Shown here one piece after another: positions 1 through 10,800 of a stretch of DNA of 64,000 nucleotides. This DNA comes from Cepaea nemoralis (Eukaryota > Mollusca > Gastropoda > Stylommatophora > Helicidae). The DNA lies in assembly GCA_014155875.1 (NCBI GenBank), contig JACEFZ010004085.1, forward strand, positions 28,501 through 92,500, in the 5' to 3' direction. A program made the translations under genes and the position numbers. The notes under the pieces are model-generated. The model worked only from the letters and a program-made list of their open reading frames with translations, was not told the origin of the DNA and searched no databases. Numbering within the stretch: position 1 is the first letter of the stretch; the number at the start of each line of letters is the position of its first letter.

Positions 1-340
1 AGATCACCCTCATTGCACAAGGAACCATTAGTTAGTTAGTCGACAGATTACCCTCATTGCACAGCGAACCATTAGTTCGTTAGACGACAGATTACCCTCA
101 TTGCACAGTGAACCATTAGTTAGTTAGTCGACAGATTACCCTCATTGCACAGCGAACCATTAGTTCGTTAGTCGACAGATTACCCTCATTGCACAGTGAA
201 CCATTAGTTAGTTAGTCGACAGATTACCCTCATTGCACAGTGAACCATTAGTTAGTTAGTCGACAGATTACCCTCATTGCACAGTGAACCATTAGTTAGT
301 TAGTCGACAGATTACCCTCATTGCACAGCGAACAATTAGT
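1..340. repeat. 44-bp satellite (about 7.7 copies, open at window edge)
   Basis: Head-to-tail copies of a 44-bp unit containing ATTACCCTCATTGCACAG and a TAGTTAGTTAG or TAGTTCGTTAG segment. Two unit types occur: GTGAACC linked to TTAGTTAG and GCGAACC linked to TTCGTTAG. The first copy is cut by the window start and the last decays near 340. Confidence 0.95.
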
Positions 341-378
341 CCACAAGTTCTCAGACCCTCTCTTCGGTATCTCATCGT

Positions 379-578
379 GGGAGTCTCCGTGGCGAAGTAG
401 TCAAGCTGTCTGACTCGGGCTACGAAGGTTGTGGGTTCGATTCCGGGCCGCGTTCTTTGGTTCACGAGTGCATTTTTCGGTTACTCCTGAGGGTCGTCGC
501 AGGAGCTACGAAGTTCGTGCTTTTTGCGACACTTTCGGCTAGGCCATATGGGATAAACCCGGTGCAATGAAGTCGACT
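379..578 (+). mobile_element. SINE1, tRNA-derived SINE, full copy
   Basis: A short Pol III-type retroelement. The tRNA-like head carries an A box (TGGCGAAGTAG, 390-400) and a perfect B box (GGTTCGATTCC, 434-444). The body then runs through a GTTCGTGCTTTTTGCGACA segment to a tail around GGGATAAACCCGGTGCAATGA. Related copies occur at 9814-9880, 16452-16674, 25052-25249, 26497-26625, 33500-33568 and 37599-37790, which shows an interspersed family. It encodes no protein and would depend on LINE machinery. The head resembles tRNA-Ser/Leu type tRNAs but the anticodon arm does not fold cleanly, so it is not a tRNA gene. Confidence 0.85.
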
Positions 579-666
579 TTTAAGCGACTTTTTATCATGC
601 AGCTACTCGCCACACTAGTTCTTTGTTGTTGACAATCCTTCTTTCGAACCCATGGAACCCCATGGC

Positions 667-710
667 CCTTTCTCTCCATCTCTCTCTCTCTCTTTCTCTC
701 TCTCTCACAC

Positions 711-746
<36 letters not shown>
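667..746. repeat. (TC)n-(AC)n microsatellite
   Basis: A run of TC dinucleotides passes into AC dinucleotides (about 709-745). Confidence 0.95.
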
Positions 747-747
<1 letters not shown>

Positions 748-785
748 AGTTATGTATGGATGACATAATGTAATAGAGAGATAGA

Positions 786-844
786 AGAGCAGAATGTTAT
801 ACTGGTCTGCCTGCCCAATTTTTAACCCTTTGAAAATAAAATGT

Positions 845-845
<1 letters not shown>
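786..845 (+). mobile_element. 65-bp retroelement 3' module, copy 1
   Basis: The segment GCAGAATG...CCTGCCCAATTTTTAACCCTTTGAAAATAAA is shared with 6666-6727 and 62961-63020. In all three places it ends in AAAATAAA and is followed at once by a microsatellite, as expected for the 3' end of a SINE or LINE. The parent family is not identified. Confidence 0.75.
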
Positions 846-920
<75 letters not shown>

Positions 921-932
921 GCACGCGCGCGT

Positions 933-963
<31 letters not shown>

Positions 964-1000
964 TCCTTCTTCCTCTTCTTCTTCTTCGTCTTCTTCCTGG
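846..1000. repeat. (TC)n-(AC)n-(TTC)n compound microsatellite
   Basis: TC repeats at 846-876 are followed by AC repeats to about 962 (with a short CGCGCG interruption near 925) and then TTC repeats. It starts exactly where the 65-bp 3' module ends. Open frames across it encode only dipeptide repeats. Confidence 0.95.
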
Positions 1001-1387
1001 CGGCTTGTCGGGCCCCGAGGATGCACAATTTGAGAACCGTGTCTGTAAAGTGAAGACAACGTACATAGAAAAGACGTAATATAAATGTCACAATGTCATG
1101 ACCTGCTCTGACATTTACTACCCTAAAACACGTATTACCTCACACAGACCGTGCGCACGGTCAGCGCACCGGGTGTCTAATGACGCGATGGATCTAGGCT
1201 AGCGCTGATCAAGTAGGTGGACCTTAAAGTTCTTTAACAGTGTCATAGTCTGTGGGGGTGTGGTATGATCAGGGTCATGAGGATGTTATGGGATTGTGAT
1301 AGTGGGAGAAGGTAGGTAAAGTTCAGGTGCCTACTTCGTTTTCTAACTTAATTTACTTACCTTAGTAACAGAAAAGCTAATAAAGAG
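1001..1387. other. Unique-looking spacer, nothing recognised
   Basis: No supported open frame, RNA or repeat. A short CGCACGGTCAGCGCACCGGG-like GC-rich patch lies near 1150. Confidence 0.5.
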
Positions 1388-1690
1388 TGAGGATCCGAAG
1401 AAGAAGAGGTGGAGGAGGGGGAAGAGGTGGATGAAGAGTGGAGGAAGAGGAACAGAAGAAGAATGAGGTGGGGGAAGAAGAAAATAAAAAGAATAATAAG
1501 AAGAATTTAGGAATAAGATGATGAAGAAGAAGAAGGAGGAAGAAGATGGAAGAGGAGGAGTAACATGATAAAGAGACGTTAGATGCGGATAAAAAGGAGA
1601 AGGAAGATATGAAGGAGGTGAATGGGAGAAGAATAATAAAAAAGGGGGGAGGAGGAAAAGGAGAAGGAGGAGGAGGGGGAATAATCATAA
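1388..1690. repeat. Imperfect purine-rich (GAA/GGA)n tract
   Basis: About 300 bp almost purely purine on the plus strand, with AAGAAG, GAGGAG and GGAGGA blocks. The open frame on the minus strand is low-complexity proline, serine and phenylalanine and is not a gene. Confidence 0.85.
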
Positions 1691-2631
1691 GATCAATAAT
1701 AAGTATGTTTAAAATGATATATATAACATCTATGTTAACGCATCAACGTTGTAAATAGAATACATAATGTCTATTACTGTTCTAAATAATTGTTTCGCTT
1801 ACTTGCTAATTAATCTTTGTGTGTGGAACATTTATAACATTACGCCATTATCATACTTTCAGTAGCAACAAAACAGGAAGCACGTGGTGTAGTGAATAAA
1901 GAAATGTACTGACCTGAGGAAGACGAACGATAATTAGTCGGCACGTTGCAAGTACACCTATTATGTTGTTTATGAGTTTAACGCACTTGTGAGATTTTTT
2001 TTATTATATGTGAATGGGTCAAGCATAGGGCTATCATTATCAGCTATCTGTAGAGACAGACAATCTGGACAGAAAGAGGTAGAGATATGCGGACTGACAC
2101 ACTGAGAAAGAGTAAAACAGACAGACAGACCGTTAGATAACTAGACTTTAGTGACTAGACTTCCTAGACTAGACTTTTAGACTAGACGTTAGATAACTAC
2201 CCCACAGTTATTTTTTGGTTTTTTTGTTGTTGTTCATTTGCTATAATATTTTCTTGAAAGACTCTGAACGTCTTAGACAATTAATGTCAGCGACATATAC
2301 AAACGTATTAATCCAGCACTTGCACCGCCCCAGCCAACCACCACTACTACAACCAGTAGCACTGGTACCAACTACACCGTCATTTTGGCATCAACTCTCT
2401 CTCGTAAACCTCCGACCTTTTAGCACGGTGTCAAAGATTTTCCAGTGTTGACAGGCTGTAGTCAGGGATTAAAATCGGCCCTTTTAAGAAGCCCATATAG
2501 CCATATTAATGCTGGCTTTGGGGAGCTGTTTACAGATCCACTCGTTGCCTGGTGTTGCTGGTTCTTATGTGTTGTTGCTGTCTGAGTCACGTGTGGTTTT
2601 GTTTCGTCTTCCTTCGGATGCTCGATTAGTA
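1691..2631. other. Non-repetitive spacer with a small GACTAGACTT repeat
   Basis: AT-rich DNA with no supported gene. Around 2130-2200 the motif ACTAGACTT recurs several times as a short imperfect direct repeat. A 78-codon open frame at 2215-2451 has no recognisable domain and is best treated as chance. Confidence 0.45.
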
Positions 2632-3021
2632 TCTTCTTCTTCTTCTTCTTCTTCTTCTTCTTCTTCTTCTTCTTCTTCTTCTTCTTCTTCTTCTTCTTCT
2701 TCTTCTTCTTCTCTTCTTCTTCTTCTTCTTCTTCTTCTTCTTCTCCTCTCCTTCCTTCCTCCTCCTCCTCCTCCTCCTTCTTCTTCTTCTTCTTCTTCTT
2801 CTTCTTCTTCTTCTTCTTCTTCTTCTTCTTCTTCTTCTTCTTCTTCTTCTTCTTCTTCTTCTTCTTCTTCTTTTCTTCTTCTTCTTCTTCTTTTCTTTTT
2901 CTTCTTCTTCTTCTTCTTCTTCTTCTTCTTCTTCTTCTTCTTCTTCTTCTTCTTCTTCTTCTTCTTCTTCTTCTTCTTCTTCTTCTTCTTCTTCTTCTTC
3001 TTCTTCTTCTTCTTCTTTTCT
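2632..3021. repeat. (TTC)n polypyrimidine microsatellite, about 390 bp
   Basis: Nearly pure TTC/CTT repeats with short TCC and TTTTC interruptions near 2745-2780 and 2870-2900. The mirror-symmetric homopurine/homopyrimidine strand asymmetry is the known substrate for intramolecular triplex (H-DNA). Apparent proteins of Arg/Lys/Glu or Ser/Leu/Phe runs are artefacts of the repeat. Confidence 0.97.
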
Positions 3022-3119
3022 CCACCTCGTTCCTCTTTCTTGCTAGTGTATCACACCAAGTCATGCACCGCACGGGTCAGAATGTCCGACTTTGCATGTA
3101 TTTGTGACAGTTTGACATC

Positions 3120-3127
3120 CTCTAGAC
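3120..3127. repeat. hAT target-site duplication, left copy
   Basis: CTCTAGAC directly precedes the terminal inverted repeat CAGGGGTCACC and is identical to 6554-6561. Confidence 0.93.
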
Positions 3128-3774
3128 CAGGGGTCACCAAACTACGGCCCGCGGGCCGATTCCGGCCCGCGACGTCATTTCATCCGGCCCGCTGACGGTA
3201 TTCGAACTTGCTTGATATAACGTATGGAACACGAGACGTTGTGATACAATTTAAATGTAAATATTATGTTTAGAATAATAGGAGATCTTCACACGTGCGG
3301 AAACCTCCTGCTGCTATTGTCTTAAATTTACTATTTTCAATTATAAATTATTGTATCTAGGATTTTCTTTTTTATTGTAATATTGCTTATTTCGCGCCAG
3401 CCCAGTCCTCTCAGGCTCGTGGTAGTCACTGCATACGCTCTGCGTACCATGGTATCCTGGCCAACACACAAAACACACACACAATACACACACACACCAC
3501 ATACACATCTTTCCCTTTCCCAGGAAGCGTCCGGCTGTCACACAGGTCCCGATGCCTCCAGAAAATATTTACTTCCTTTTCCAGTCATCATGTTTATAGG
3601 TATGTAACAACAAGGTTTCTTTGTTTGACAGTGATAGGTAAGTGAACTAGCAGTGTGAATAGAGGCCAATAAAGTAAGCAAACATAGCATAAAAATGCCA
3701 ACAGAAGCCTCGTGTTATTACGAAAATAGTATCCCCAGTCAGAAGAATTCCCGTCAAGGTTTAATCGAGCTGGT

Positions 3775-3986
3775 CTCTGGGCCAGTGTTTTTCAACCTTT
3801 CTGCTGGAGCAGATCCTTACGCAAATGTTTACGTTGCTCAAGGAACTCTGTGCGATGATCCAAGTGTCTGTCTACTTTATGTAATAAACCAGATGGGCAG
3901 AAATTTTGCATTTAGGCGATTTCGGTCTGTTTCGGTGGAACCCCTAGCTGCCACTCGCGGAAACCCGGTGGAAAACTGCTCTAGGC
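3775..3986. mobile_element. hAT-type MITE nested inside the hAT element
   Basis: A 196-bp non-coding segment (3783-3978) starts CAGTGTTTTTCAACC and ends in the complement of CAGTTTTCCACC. It is flanked by 8-bp direct repeats CTCTGGGC (3775-3782) and CTCTAGGC (3979-3986) with one mismatch. Start sequence, TIR type and 8-bp duplication fit a hAT MITE. The 100-codon open frame at 3695-3997 crosses its borders and so is not a gene. Confidence 0.7.
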
Positions 3987-4206
3987 TGTGTATTTAGGCC
4001 GGCCCAATTTATATATTTTGCAAACCTTATTATGAGATATATTCTATTACCAAAGGTACCTATAAACTTTATATGTACCTTTGGTGAGCCGTAGCTTCAC
4101 CAATGACCCCTAGTCCTCTGCTTTTCTTGTGTTTCAATAGGATTTTAATTATGTTTCTAATTCAATGTCTTTTCATTTTCAGATCCCGTGTACTTCACCC
4201 TTCATT

Positions 4207-6049
4207 ATGGCTACTAAGAAAAGAAAAGTGGACGCCGAGTGTCGCGTTTTCAATGAAGAATGGGGAGTAAAGTACTTCTTTGTGGAAACAAAGGACCAGA
4301 AAACCAGTTGCGTAATATGCAGCGAAAGTGTTGCCGTTTTGAAAGAGTACAATCTTCGGCGTCACTACGAAACAAAACATCTATCAACATATTCAACGTT
4401 TTCTGAAAAGTTACGCTCTGAGAAATATGAGTCCATGAAACGGTGTTTAGAAATTAAAAAAATCTCTTCACTAGAAAGTCTTCTGAAAATGAATCTGTCA
4501 CTCGTACAAGTTACAAAATAGTGCATAAGATGGCAGAACGAGGAAACACGTTTACTGATGGCAACTTCATCAAAGAGTGTATGATGGAAGCAGCAAATGA
4601 CTTGTGTCCTGAGAAAGCCGATTTGCTAGGAACTATCAGCCTTTCGTCAAGTTCAGTTATGCGAAGATTAGATGACCTTGGGGAGAACATAGTGCTACAG
4701 ATACGCGAGAAAACTAGGAACTTGATGTAGTATTCTCTTACGCTGGATGAGTCTACTGATCTATCGAGTATGTCACACCTTCTCGTATTCATTTCTAATG
4801 TCAATTTGGACTTTCAGATAACGGAAGAGTTGGCATCTGTTTGTAGCATGCATTAAACATCTACTGGAAAAGACATTTTCATGGAAGTTCAAAATGTTTT
4901 GCAAGACTATAACCTTCAGTGGAATCAGCGTCTAGATGTTCAGTTGATGGAGGAAAAACATGGCTGGAATGAGAAAGGGTTTGATGGTGCATTTCAGAAT
5001 TCGGTTGGAAGATTAGCAAATTCCGGGCGCTCTGTTCATACACTGCATCATACATCAGCAAGGACTCTGTGGGAAAGACTTATATATTTCCTGTGAACTG
5101 AGACCAGTCGTTTCTGATGTAAACTTCATTCGGGGACATGCACTCAATCCCCGTCAGTTCCAGGCTTTTCTTGAAGAAATTCATTCTGATTTCTGTGACT
5201 TGCCTTATCACACATCAGTGAGGTGGTTCAGCTACGTTAAAGTTATGTATCGTTTTTACAAGCTCAGAAGCGAAATAGATGTTTTCCTAACTGAAAAAGA
5301 TAGATCTGACCCACAGCTGTCAGATCCTACCTGGCTGTCAAAGTTGTCATTTTTGGTCGACATCACACTCAAAATGAATGAACTGAACTTGAATCTTCAG
5401 GGAAAGGATAACCTCCTCTGTGATCTCTAAAGACTCATCAAAGGATTTCGGAGAAAGCTGTCATTGTTTGAAACACAATTGGAAGGAGAAAACCTTTCTC
5501 ATTTTCACTATTTCAAAGAGTTTTGCGCTACAATCGCCGAAGATGTCGATTTTCCGAAGAAAAAAAAATTATTGGTGACTTGAAGGCGCAAAGAGATTTT
5601 CAAATCTTGACAGAATTGAGAGTGACATTCTTCTGTTCCAGAATCCGTTTGATTGTAACCTTGATGATGTGCCAGATGAACAACAGCTGGAGAACACTGA
5701 TTTGCGACCAACTGACTTGTTGAAAGAGAAGCGCAAAGAAGGAAAACTTGTTGAATTTTACCGCTTCTTACCGTATGTTGAGTTTCTGAAACTGAAGAAA
5801 TTTGCCGCTGGTATGGCATCAGTGTTCGGAACAACTTATGTCAGTGAGCAAACATTTTCAGAAATGAAGTCTGTGAAGTCAACACATCGAACAAGATTGA
5901 CTGATGAACATTTGAAAGCAATTCTCTTGATTGGATGCAGCAATTCCAAACCAAACATTGATGATATTTTGAAAGCCAAATATCAGTTTCACAAATCTCA
6001 CGAACCTTTTTGCTGCTTAGTTTGTAGGATTGGGATATGTGCACACTAG
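4207..6049 (+). pseudogene. hAT transposase (BED finger, GTF2IRD2/ZBED-like), broken
   Basis: The relic of the enzyme that would bind the element ends and cut and paste it in the nucleus. The ATG at 4207 opens with a lysine-rich ATKKRKV segment, possibly a nuclear signal, followed by a BED zinc finger with CVIC (about residues 35-38) and H/H (about 53 and 58). The next frame holds the N-terminal hAT segment (DGNFIKECMMEA), then TLDESTD, where catalytic DDE-region residues lie in the family. The C-terminal part at 5669-6049 has the hAT dimerisation signature (FGTTYVSEQTFSEMKS, LTDEHLKAIL). It is broken by a frameshift near 4500, stops near 4728 and 4855, a frame change near 5090-5130, and stops or frameshifts near 5430 and 5570-5690. 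No functional product is possible from this copy. Confidence 0.9.
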
Positions 6050-6208
6050 GTCTGACGTAACTATCTTTGTGCTAACGTCGCCTTCTTTGATAACCTTTTA
6101 TTAGTAAATAAATATGTTGGTTATCTTTGATTGTTTTCCATTGCACGCCACTCACACATAATTAACTTAGTTTTTCGTCTTTTCCCCCAGTGCTTTCGTT
6201 CTGGTTTA

Positions 6209-6472
6209 CAAGTATTTTTAAAGTTAGTTGCATATCCTTTATAGACGTTTGCATTCAACACCAGCGATTTTTGCTGTTGTTGCTATCTTGGTAAGCATAC
6301 GTTCAGTAGTTTGCCATTGCTTTCTGAACGACCGGCACCAGACGATAGCGTAAAAAAAACCAGCGCAACGCGGTCTGCTGCCAAATTGTGCACAGCTGTG
6401 TTTCGAACGCGGGTATACGGAATTACAAACCTCGTCCGTAGGATCTTCGCCATGGAGACCGGCGCAAGTATT
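6209..6472 (-). mobile_element. SINE2, tRNA-headed SINE, full copy with TSD
   Basis: A minus-strand SINE (6217-6464) inside the hAT element. Its head reads GGTCTCCATGGCGAAG (complement of 6446-6461), close to the SINE1 head. The body contains GTTCAGAAAGCAATGGCAAA and the 3' end reads GGATATGCAACTAAC. Direct repeats CAAGTATT at 6209-6216 and 6465-6472 look like the target duplication. Other copies are at 11289-11526, 13381-13600, 13845-14044, 25550-25700 and 54408-54570. Confidence 0.8.
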
Positions 6473-6553
6473 GTATAGAATGAGTATGCGACCCGCGCAT
6501 CGTCATTATGTCAGATTATCCGGCCCGCTGTGAAAAAAGTTTGGTGACCTCTG

Positions 6554-6561
6554 CTCTAGAC
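6554..6561. repeat. hAT target-site duplication, right copy
   Basis: CTCTAGAC directly follows the right terminal inverted repeat. Confidence 0.93.
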
Positions 6562-6665
6562 AGATTCCATCCAAGGTTACAGGTTCTATCTACCCGTAGT
6601 TAGGTTTACTCGGCCTAACCATTTTCCCTGGGCTGGGCCTTATGGCCTACTCTTTGCTGTTTCCA

Positions 6666-6725
6666 GAATGGGCAGAATGTCAGACGGGCCTGCGTGCCCA
6701 ATTCTTAACCCTTGGAAAATAAAGA

Positions 6726-6779
<54 letters not shown>

Positions 6780-6780
6780 A
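6666..6780 (+). mobile_element. 65-bp retroelement 3' module, copy 2, with (TTAC)n tail
   Basis: GGGCAGAATGTCAGACGGGC...CAATTCTTAACCCTTGGAAAATAAAGATT is nearly identical to 62961-63020. It is followed by about 13 TTAC repeats (6726-6780). This is a typical simple-repeat tail of a target-primed retroelement. The hAT element inserted about 100 bp upstream. Confidence 0.8.
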
Positions 6781-7078
6781 CTTCCAACTTTTGTGGAATT
6801 GTTAACTTAGATATCTTGCACCCAGAACCTCCAGTTGTTCGCCATTATCTGGGAAGACATTTTATTTTTAGCTTCACAAAAGAAAAAAAATGTTGATGTG
6901 CTTTGTATCTTTTGACACAAAGAATTAACTGTTCAAATACCTTAGCAGTATTTGAAAAGGGGTCGTGATATCTACATAGTCCCTTCTGGAATTAGATTTC
7001 TATCAGTTTATGAAAACAAACAAATAATTTCAATAACAAAATCGTAAACTCAAACAAAATACTGTCATTATTACCTAT
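6781..7078. other. AT-rich spacer, nothing recognised
   Basis: No open frame, structure or repeat that I can support. Confidence 0.5.
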
Positions 7079-7268
7079 AGTACCTTGAAGTGTAGTACGG
7101 GTGAAGCGGAGCTTCAATAACTAAGGCCGCCTTGTTAATGCAGTCGCCGTCAACTGTGAAGGCTATAGTTTTTACTTTCCTCTTGATAGAAGACACATCC
7201 ATCACCTTTTCTGAGGATTCGAACCCCGGTCACCCGAATGAGAGCCCAGCGTTCTATTCACTCAGCCA
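7079..7268 (-). mobile_element. SINE5, tRNA-derived SINE
   Basis: On the minus strand an A box TGGCTGAGTGA (7258-7268) is followed by a perfect B box GGTTCGAATCC (7215-7225). The body contains AAGGCGGCCTTAGTTATT and ends near ACTTCAAGGTACTATA. A truncated second copy with the same body lies at 52037-52145. Box spacing and the repeat body mark it as a SINE rather than a tRNA gene. Confidence 0.78.
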
Positions 7269-7560
7269 GAAACTCTTGTTGCAAATGTGTGAGTGTATAA
7301 AAATCCATCATTGTTTGATGTTTCGTATGACGTTATTCCGTGTAAGTGTTGAACGGATATGGGGAGAGAATGCAGCCCCATCCAACTCTCCTTCGCACGT
7401 TAACTCCGTGTGATGTTTCACCAGTCACACTAACATCTGCTTGGTGTTGATTATATAATAATTCGATTAAGTAGATAAAATGTTCTGGACAGCTCATATT
7501 CCTCTGATGTATTAGTTTCTGATGTTAAACGCAGTCATAGTCCTTACTGATAAATCACAA
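7269..7560. other. Spacer, nothing recognised
   Basis: Ordinary AT-rich DNA. The open frame ending at 7413 begins inside SINE5 and shows no domain. Confidence 0.5.
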
Positions 7561-8195
<635 letters not shown>

Positions 8196-9745
8196 ATCAT
8201 CATTATCATGTGGCATGCCGGTAAGCGTGGCCGGTCATGTTTTGCCATCTCACTCGATCACCAGAGTTGTGGATCAGCTCTGTGTTTCTGTCTCGACCAT
8301 GCCACGAGGCCAAGCCATCCAGGTATTTGCTTCTAGGTTTTCCTCTTGGTCTGTTCCCTTCGATCTTACCAGTTGTCACCAAGTTCTCAAATTCATTTCT
8401 TCTCATAACATGCCCAAAAAATGTTGACTGTCTGCGTCTAATATCTCTAATCAGTTTACGATCTTCATTTGTTTCTTGAAGGACCTGGTCATTGGTCTTT
8501 CTGGCTGTCCATGGTATTCTTTGCATTTTCCTCAGAAACCACATTTCTACAGCCATCAGATGTTTTTCAGCTTGACTGCTCATTGTCCAAGCTTCACATC
8601 CATATAAAAGTACAGGTTCTATGTAGCACCTCAACACTCTTTTTCTCGTTTCAATTGACATCTTTTTATTGGTCAGTATGTTTTTCATCTTGCTAAAGGC
8701 TACCTTAGACATGGCGATTCTTGTTCTAATCTCTTCAAGGCATCTCCCATCAGATGTTATTACTGTTCCGAGATAATTGTACCTATTCACTTGTTGAAGA
8801 ATATTCCCATTTACTTGTATATTACATTGTGGTATTTCGTTCTTCCTAGTGACGACCATAATCTGTGTCTTTTTACAATTTAATTCTAACCCTCGTTGTT
8901 CACTGTGTGTAACAACTGCATCTACTAAATGTTGCAGGTCCTGTTCATTGTCTGCAATCAAGACTGTATCGTCTGCATATCTAATGTTATTGATGCATCG
9001 TCCCCCAATGTTGATTCCTTCCATATCTTCAATATTTCTGAAAATATTTTCACTGTACAGGGAAAACAGATCTGGAGACATTACACATCCCTGTCTCACA
9101 CCTCTCTTGATAGGCTGATATTGGCCTACTTCATTATCAACTCTTATGGCAGCTTGTTGTTTCCAATATATGTTTTTTACAAGTCTAAGGTCTTTTCCAT
9201 CAATTTGTAGATCTTCAAGCATCCTTATCATGTCGACATGTCTCACTTTATCGAAGCCTTTGTGTAGTCAATAAAGCAAAGGTGTAGATCTTTGTTTACT
9301 TCTATAGATCGTTCAATTGCGGTTCTCAGTAAATATACAGCATTTACTGTAGCCTTTCCTTCTACAAACCCACATTGTTCTTCTCCTATTTCGGTTGTAT
9401 TTTTCTCCTAATTCTTTGCATGATAATTCTTAGCAAACTCTTCGTGGTGTGACTCATTATACTAATTGTTCGATGTTGATCACATTCCAAGGCTCCTGAT
9501 TTCTTTGGGATTGCAATAAATACAGAATTACATAATTCATGAGGTATATTTCCAGTATCATATATTGTATTAAGCAGACTGGTAACTTTATCTATTCCAT
9601 ATTCTTCTAAAGCATTAATCATTTCTGTTGTGACACTGTCTGAACCGGGGGTCTTGCCAGATTTCATATGGCTAAGAGCATTCTGAACCTCCATCTTCAA
9701 AATTGCTGGTCCTTCATTATTATTTTGAACATCGTAGTGTTCGTC
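8196..9745 (-). pseudogene. RTE-B LINE, 5'-truncated, reverse transcriptase relic (copy a)
   Basis: The relic of a LINE polyprotein that would reverse-transcribe its own RNA at a nicked target. The N-terminal block (9386-9745) has the RT finger region (GKTPGSDSVTTEMINALEE, FIAIPKKSGALECDQHRTIS). The 346-residue block at 8206-9246 carries GVRQGCVMSPDLFSLY, catalytic YADDTVLIAD, the thumb and the RTE-type C-terminus (RIPWTARKTND, FFGHVMRRNEF, GKIEGNRPRGKPR). The two blocks are separated by a stop and frame changes near 9246-9400, so the copy is dead. The endonuclease half is missing; the 5' end stops at about 9745 where (GTA)n begins. The 3' end reads CACATGATAATGATGATGA and runs into the (ACT)n array. 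Confidence 0.92.
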
Positions 9746-9813
9746 TACTACTACTACTACTACAACTGCTACTAAATTATGCCTACTACTACTACTACTA
9801 CTACTACTACTAT
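9741..9813. repeat. (ACT)n microsatellite
   Basis: Two CTA triplet runs (9747-9770 and 9784-9813) lie between the truncated RTE-B end and a SINE1 head. Confidence 0.9.
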
Positions 9814-9880
9814 TGCCCGGAATGGAAGCCACAATCTTCGGAGCCCGAGACAGACTTGATCACTTCGCCACGGAGACTCC
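9814..9880 (-). mobile_element. SINE1 head fragment
   Basis: Complement reads GGAGTCTCCGTGGCGAAGTG then the degenerate B-box region, stopping at the CCGGGC where other copies continue. It is flanked by (ACT)n and a CA-rich minisatellite. Confidence 0.75.
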
Positions 9881-10135
9881 TCTACACGCACTCCCACACA
9901 CACACATATACGCAGACATATACTATCTCCAGCACTGGCAATACAAACAGCATCCACAGAGACAACGACATACACAAGCAGACACAGGCACACTTACACG
10001 CACTCCCACACACAAACATACACGCAGACAGATACCATACTATGTACAGCCGCTTACAAACAACACAGACACAGACATACACAAACACACACATTCACAA
10101 GTACACGCACTCCCACACACAAACATACACATGAT
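9881..10135. repeat. CA-rich minisatellite, about 110-bp period
   Basis: The block ACGCACTCCCACACACA recurs at 9886, 9998 and 10105, with ACATACACGCAGACA between. Period is about 107-112 bp. Confidence 0.8.
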
Positions 10136-10331
10136 ATCTTGGTTTGCTTAAACCAGACCCAGGGATACAAACCACGCACTGCCACGCAAGTAGCTGTGTG
10201 TACTAACCAGTATAACTACTATAGCCTCTAAGTGCGCATGTTCCTTCAGAAAGATGATGACGTCACGAGTAATTTATACGTTCGAATCCTGTTGTGCCAA
10301 TAGATTTAATTGCGCGTCTCCTGCTGCTGCT
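10136..10331. other. Spacer, nothing recognised
   Basis: No gene, RNA or repeat signal beyond a short CTGCTGCTG run leading into the next array. Confidence 0.5.
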
Positions 10332-10336
10332 GATGC

Positions 10337-10394
<58 letters not shown>

Positions 10395-10441
10395 GCTGAT
10401 GGTGGTGGTGGTGTTGTTGTTGTTGTTGTTGTTGTTGTTGT
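10332..10441. repeat. (GTT)n microsatellite
   Basis: GTT triplets with a central GATGGTGGTGGTG interruption near 10397-10412. Confidence 0.96.
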
Positions 10442-10800
10442 CTAATTAGTGTTATATCTTTTGTTTGGAATGTTTCTCCTATGTCTTCTATCAGTGTAAA
10501 TCAATACTTGTGAATACGTTTTTTATGCTATTTGTATGATTTTAAGAGTTATAATACTTTGATAGTTATAGTGTTTTCATTATTCAAATTCACTACGGCA
10601 AAACATTGTTTTTACTGTAATAGTTGCTCAGATATTGATATATGTATTACTGTCCTTCAGCAGAGACTCCAGACATAATTACTATATCAATGATTGACAG
10701 AAAGAGAGACTGCTAGATTCAAGACAGAAATAAAGTATAGTGGACTGCGATCAGATACTTGCGTCTAGTATTCATTTCGAAAATTGCATATCAAAACATC
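10442..10800. other. AT-rich spacer, nothing recognised
   Basis: No supported feature. Confidence 0.5.

Larger units (their letters stand above)
3128..6553 (+). mobile_element. Complete hAT-superfamily DNA transposon (3.4 kb)
   Basis: Bounded by near-perfect 16-bp terminal inverted repeats: CAGGGGTCACCAAACT at the left and the complement of CAGAGGTCACCAAACT at the right. These are flanked by identical 8-bp duplications CTCTAGAC, the length hAT elements make. Subterminal GGCCCGC motifs recur at both ends (CCGGCCCGCGAC near 3163, CCGGCCCGCTG near 6522). The single gene is a BED-finger hAT transposase relic (4207-6049). A SINE2 copy (6217-6464) and a hAT MITE (3783-3978) are nested inside, so part of the length is later insertion. 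The termini look mobilisable in trans, but the gene is dead. Confidence 0.93.

Noticed and set aside
1..340. CRISPR-like array
   Set aside because: No unique spacers between repeats; units are contiguous. The 55-bp, 26-bp and 62-bp arrays were rejected for the same reason.
390..444. Functional tRNA gene
   Set aside because: A and B boxes are present but there is no proper acceptor or anticodon pairing and the sequence continues into a dispersed SINE body. The same holds for 7215-7268 and 46722-46791.
2462..3195. Arg/Lys/Glu-rich and Ser/Leu/Phe-rich long open frames
   Set aside because: Direct translation of (TTC)n repeats in different frames. The same holds for 29588-30412, 38156-38935, 51232-51656 and the His/Thr frames near 841-1079.
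3695..3997. 100-codon open frame as a gene
   Set aside because: Crosses the borders of a MITE nested in the hAT element and shows no domain.
8237..9210. Plus-strand open frames over RTE-B
   Set aside because: Antisense shadows of the reverse transcriptase on the minus strand.
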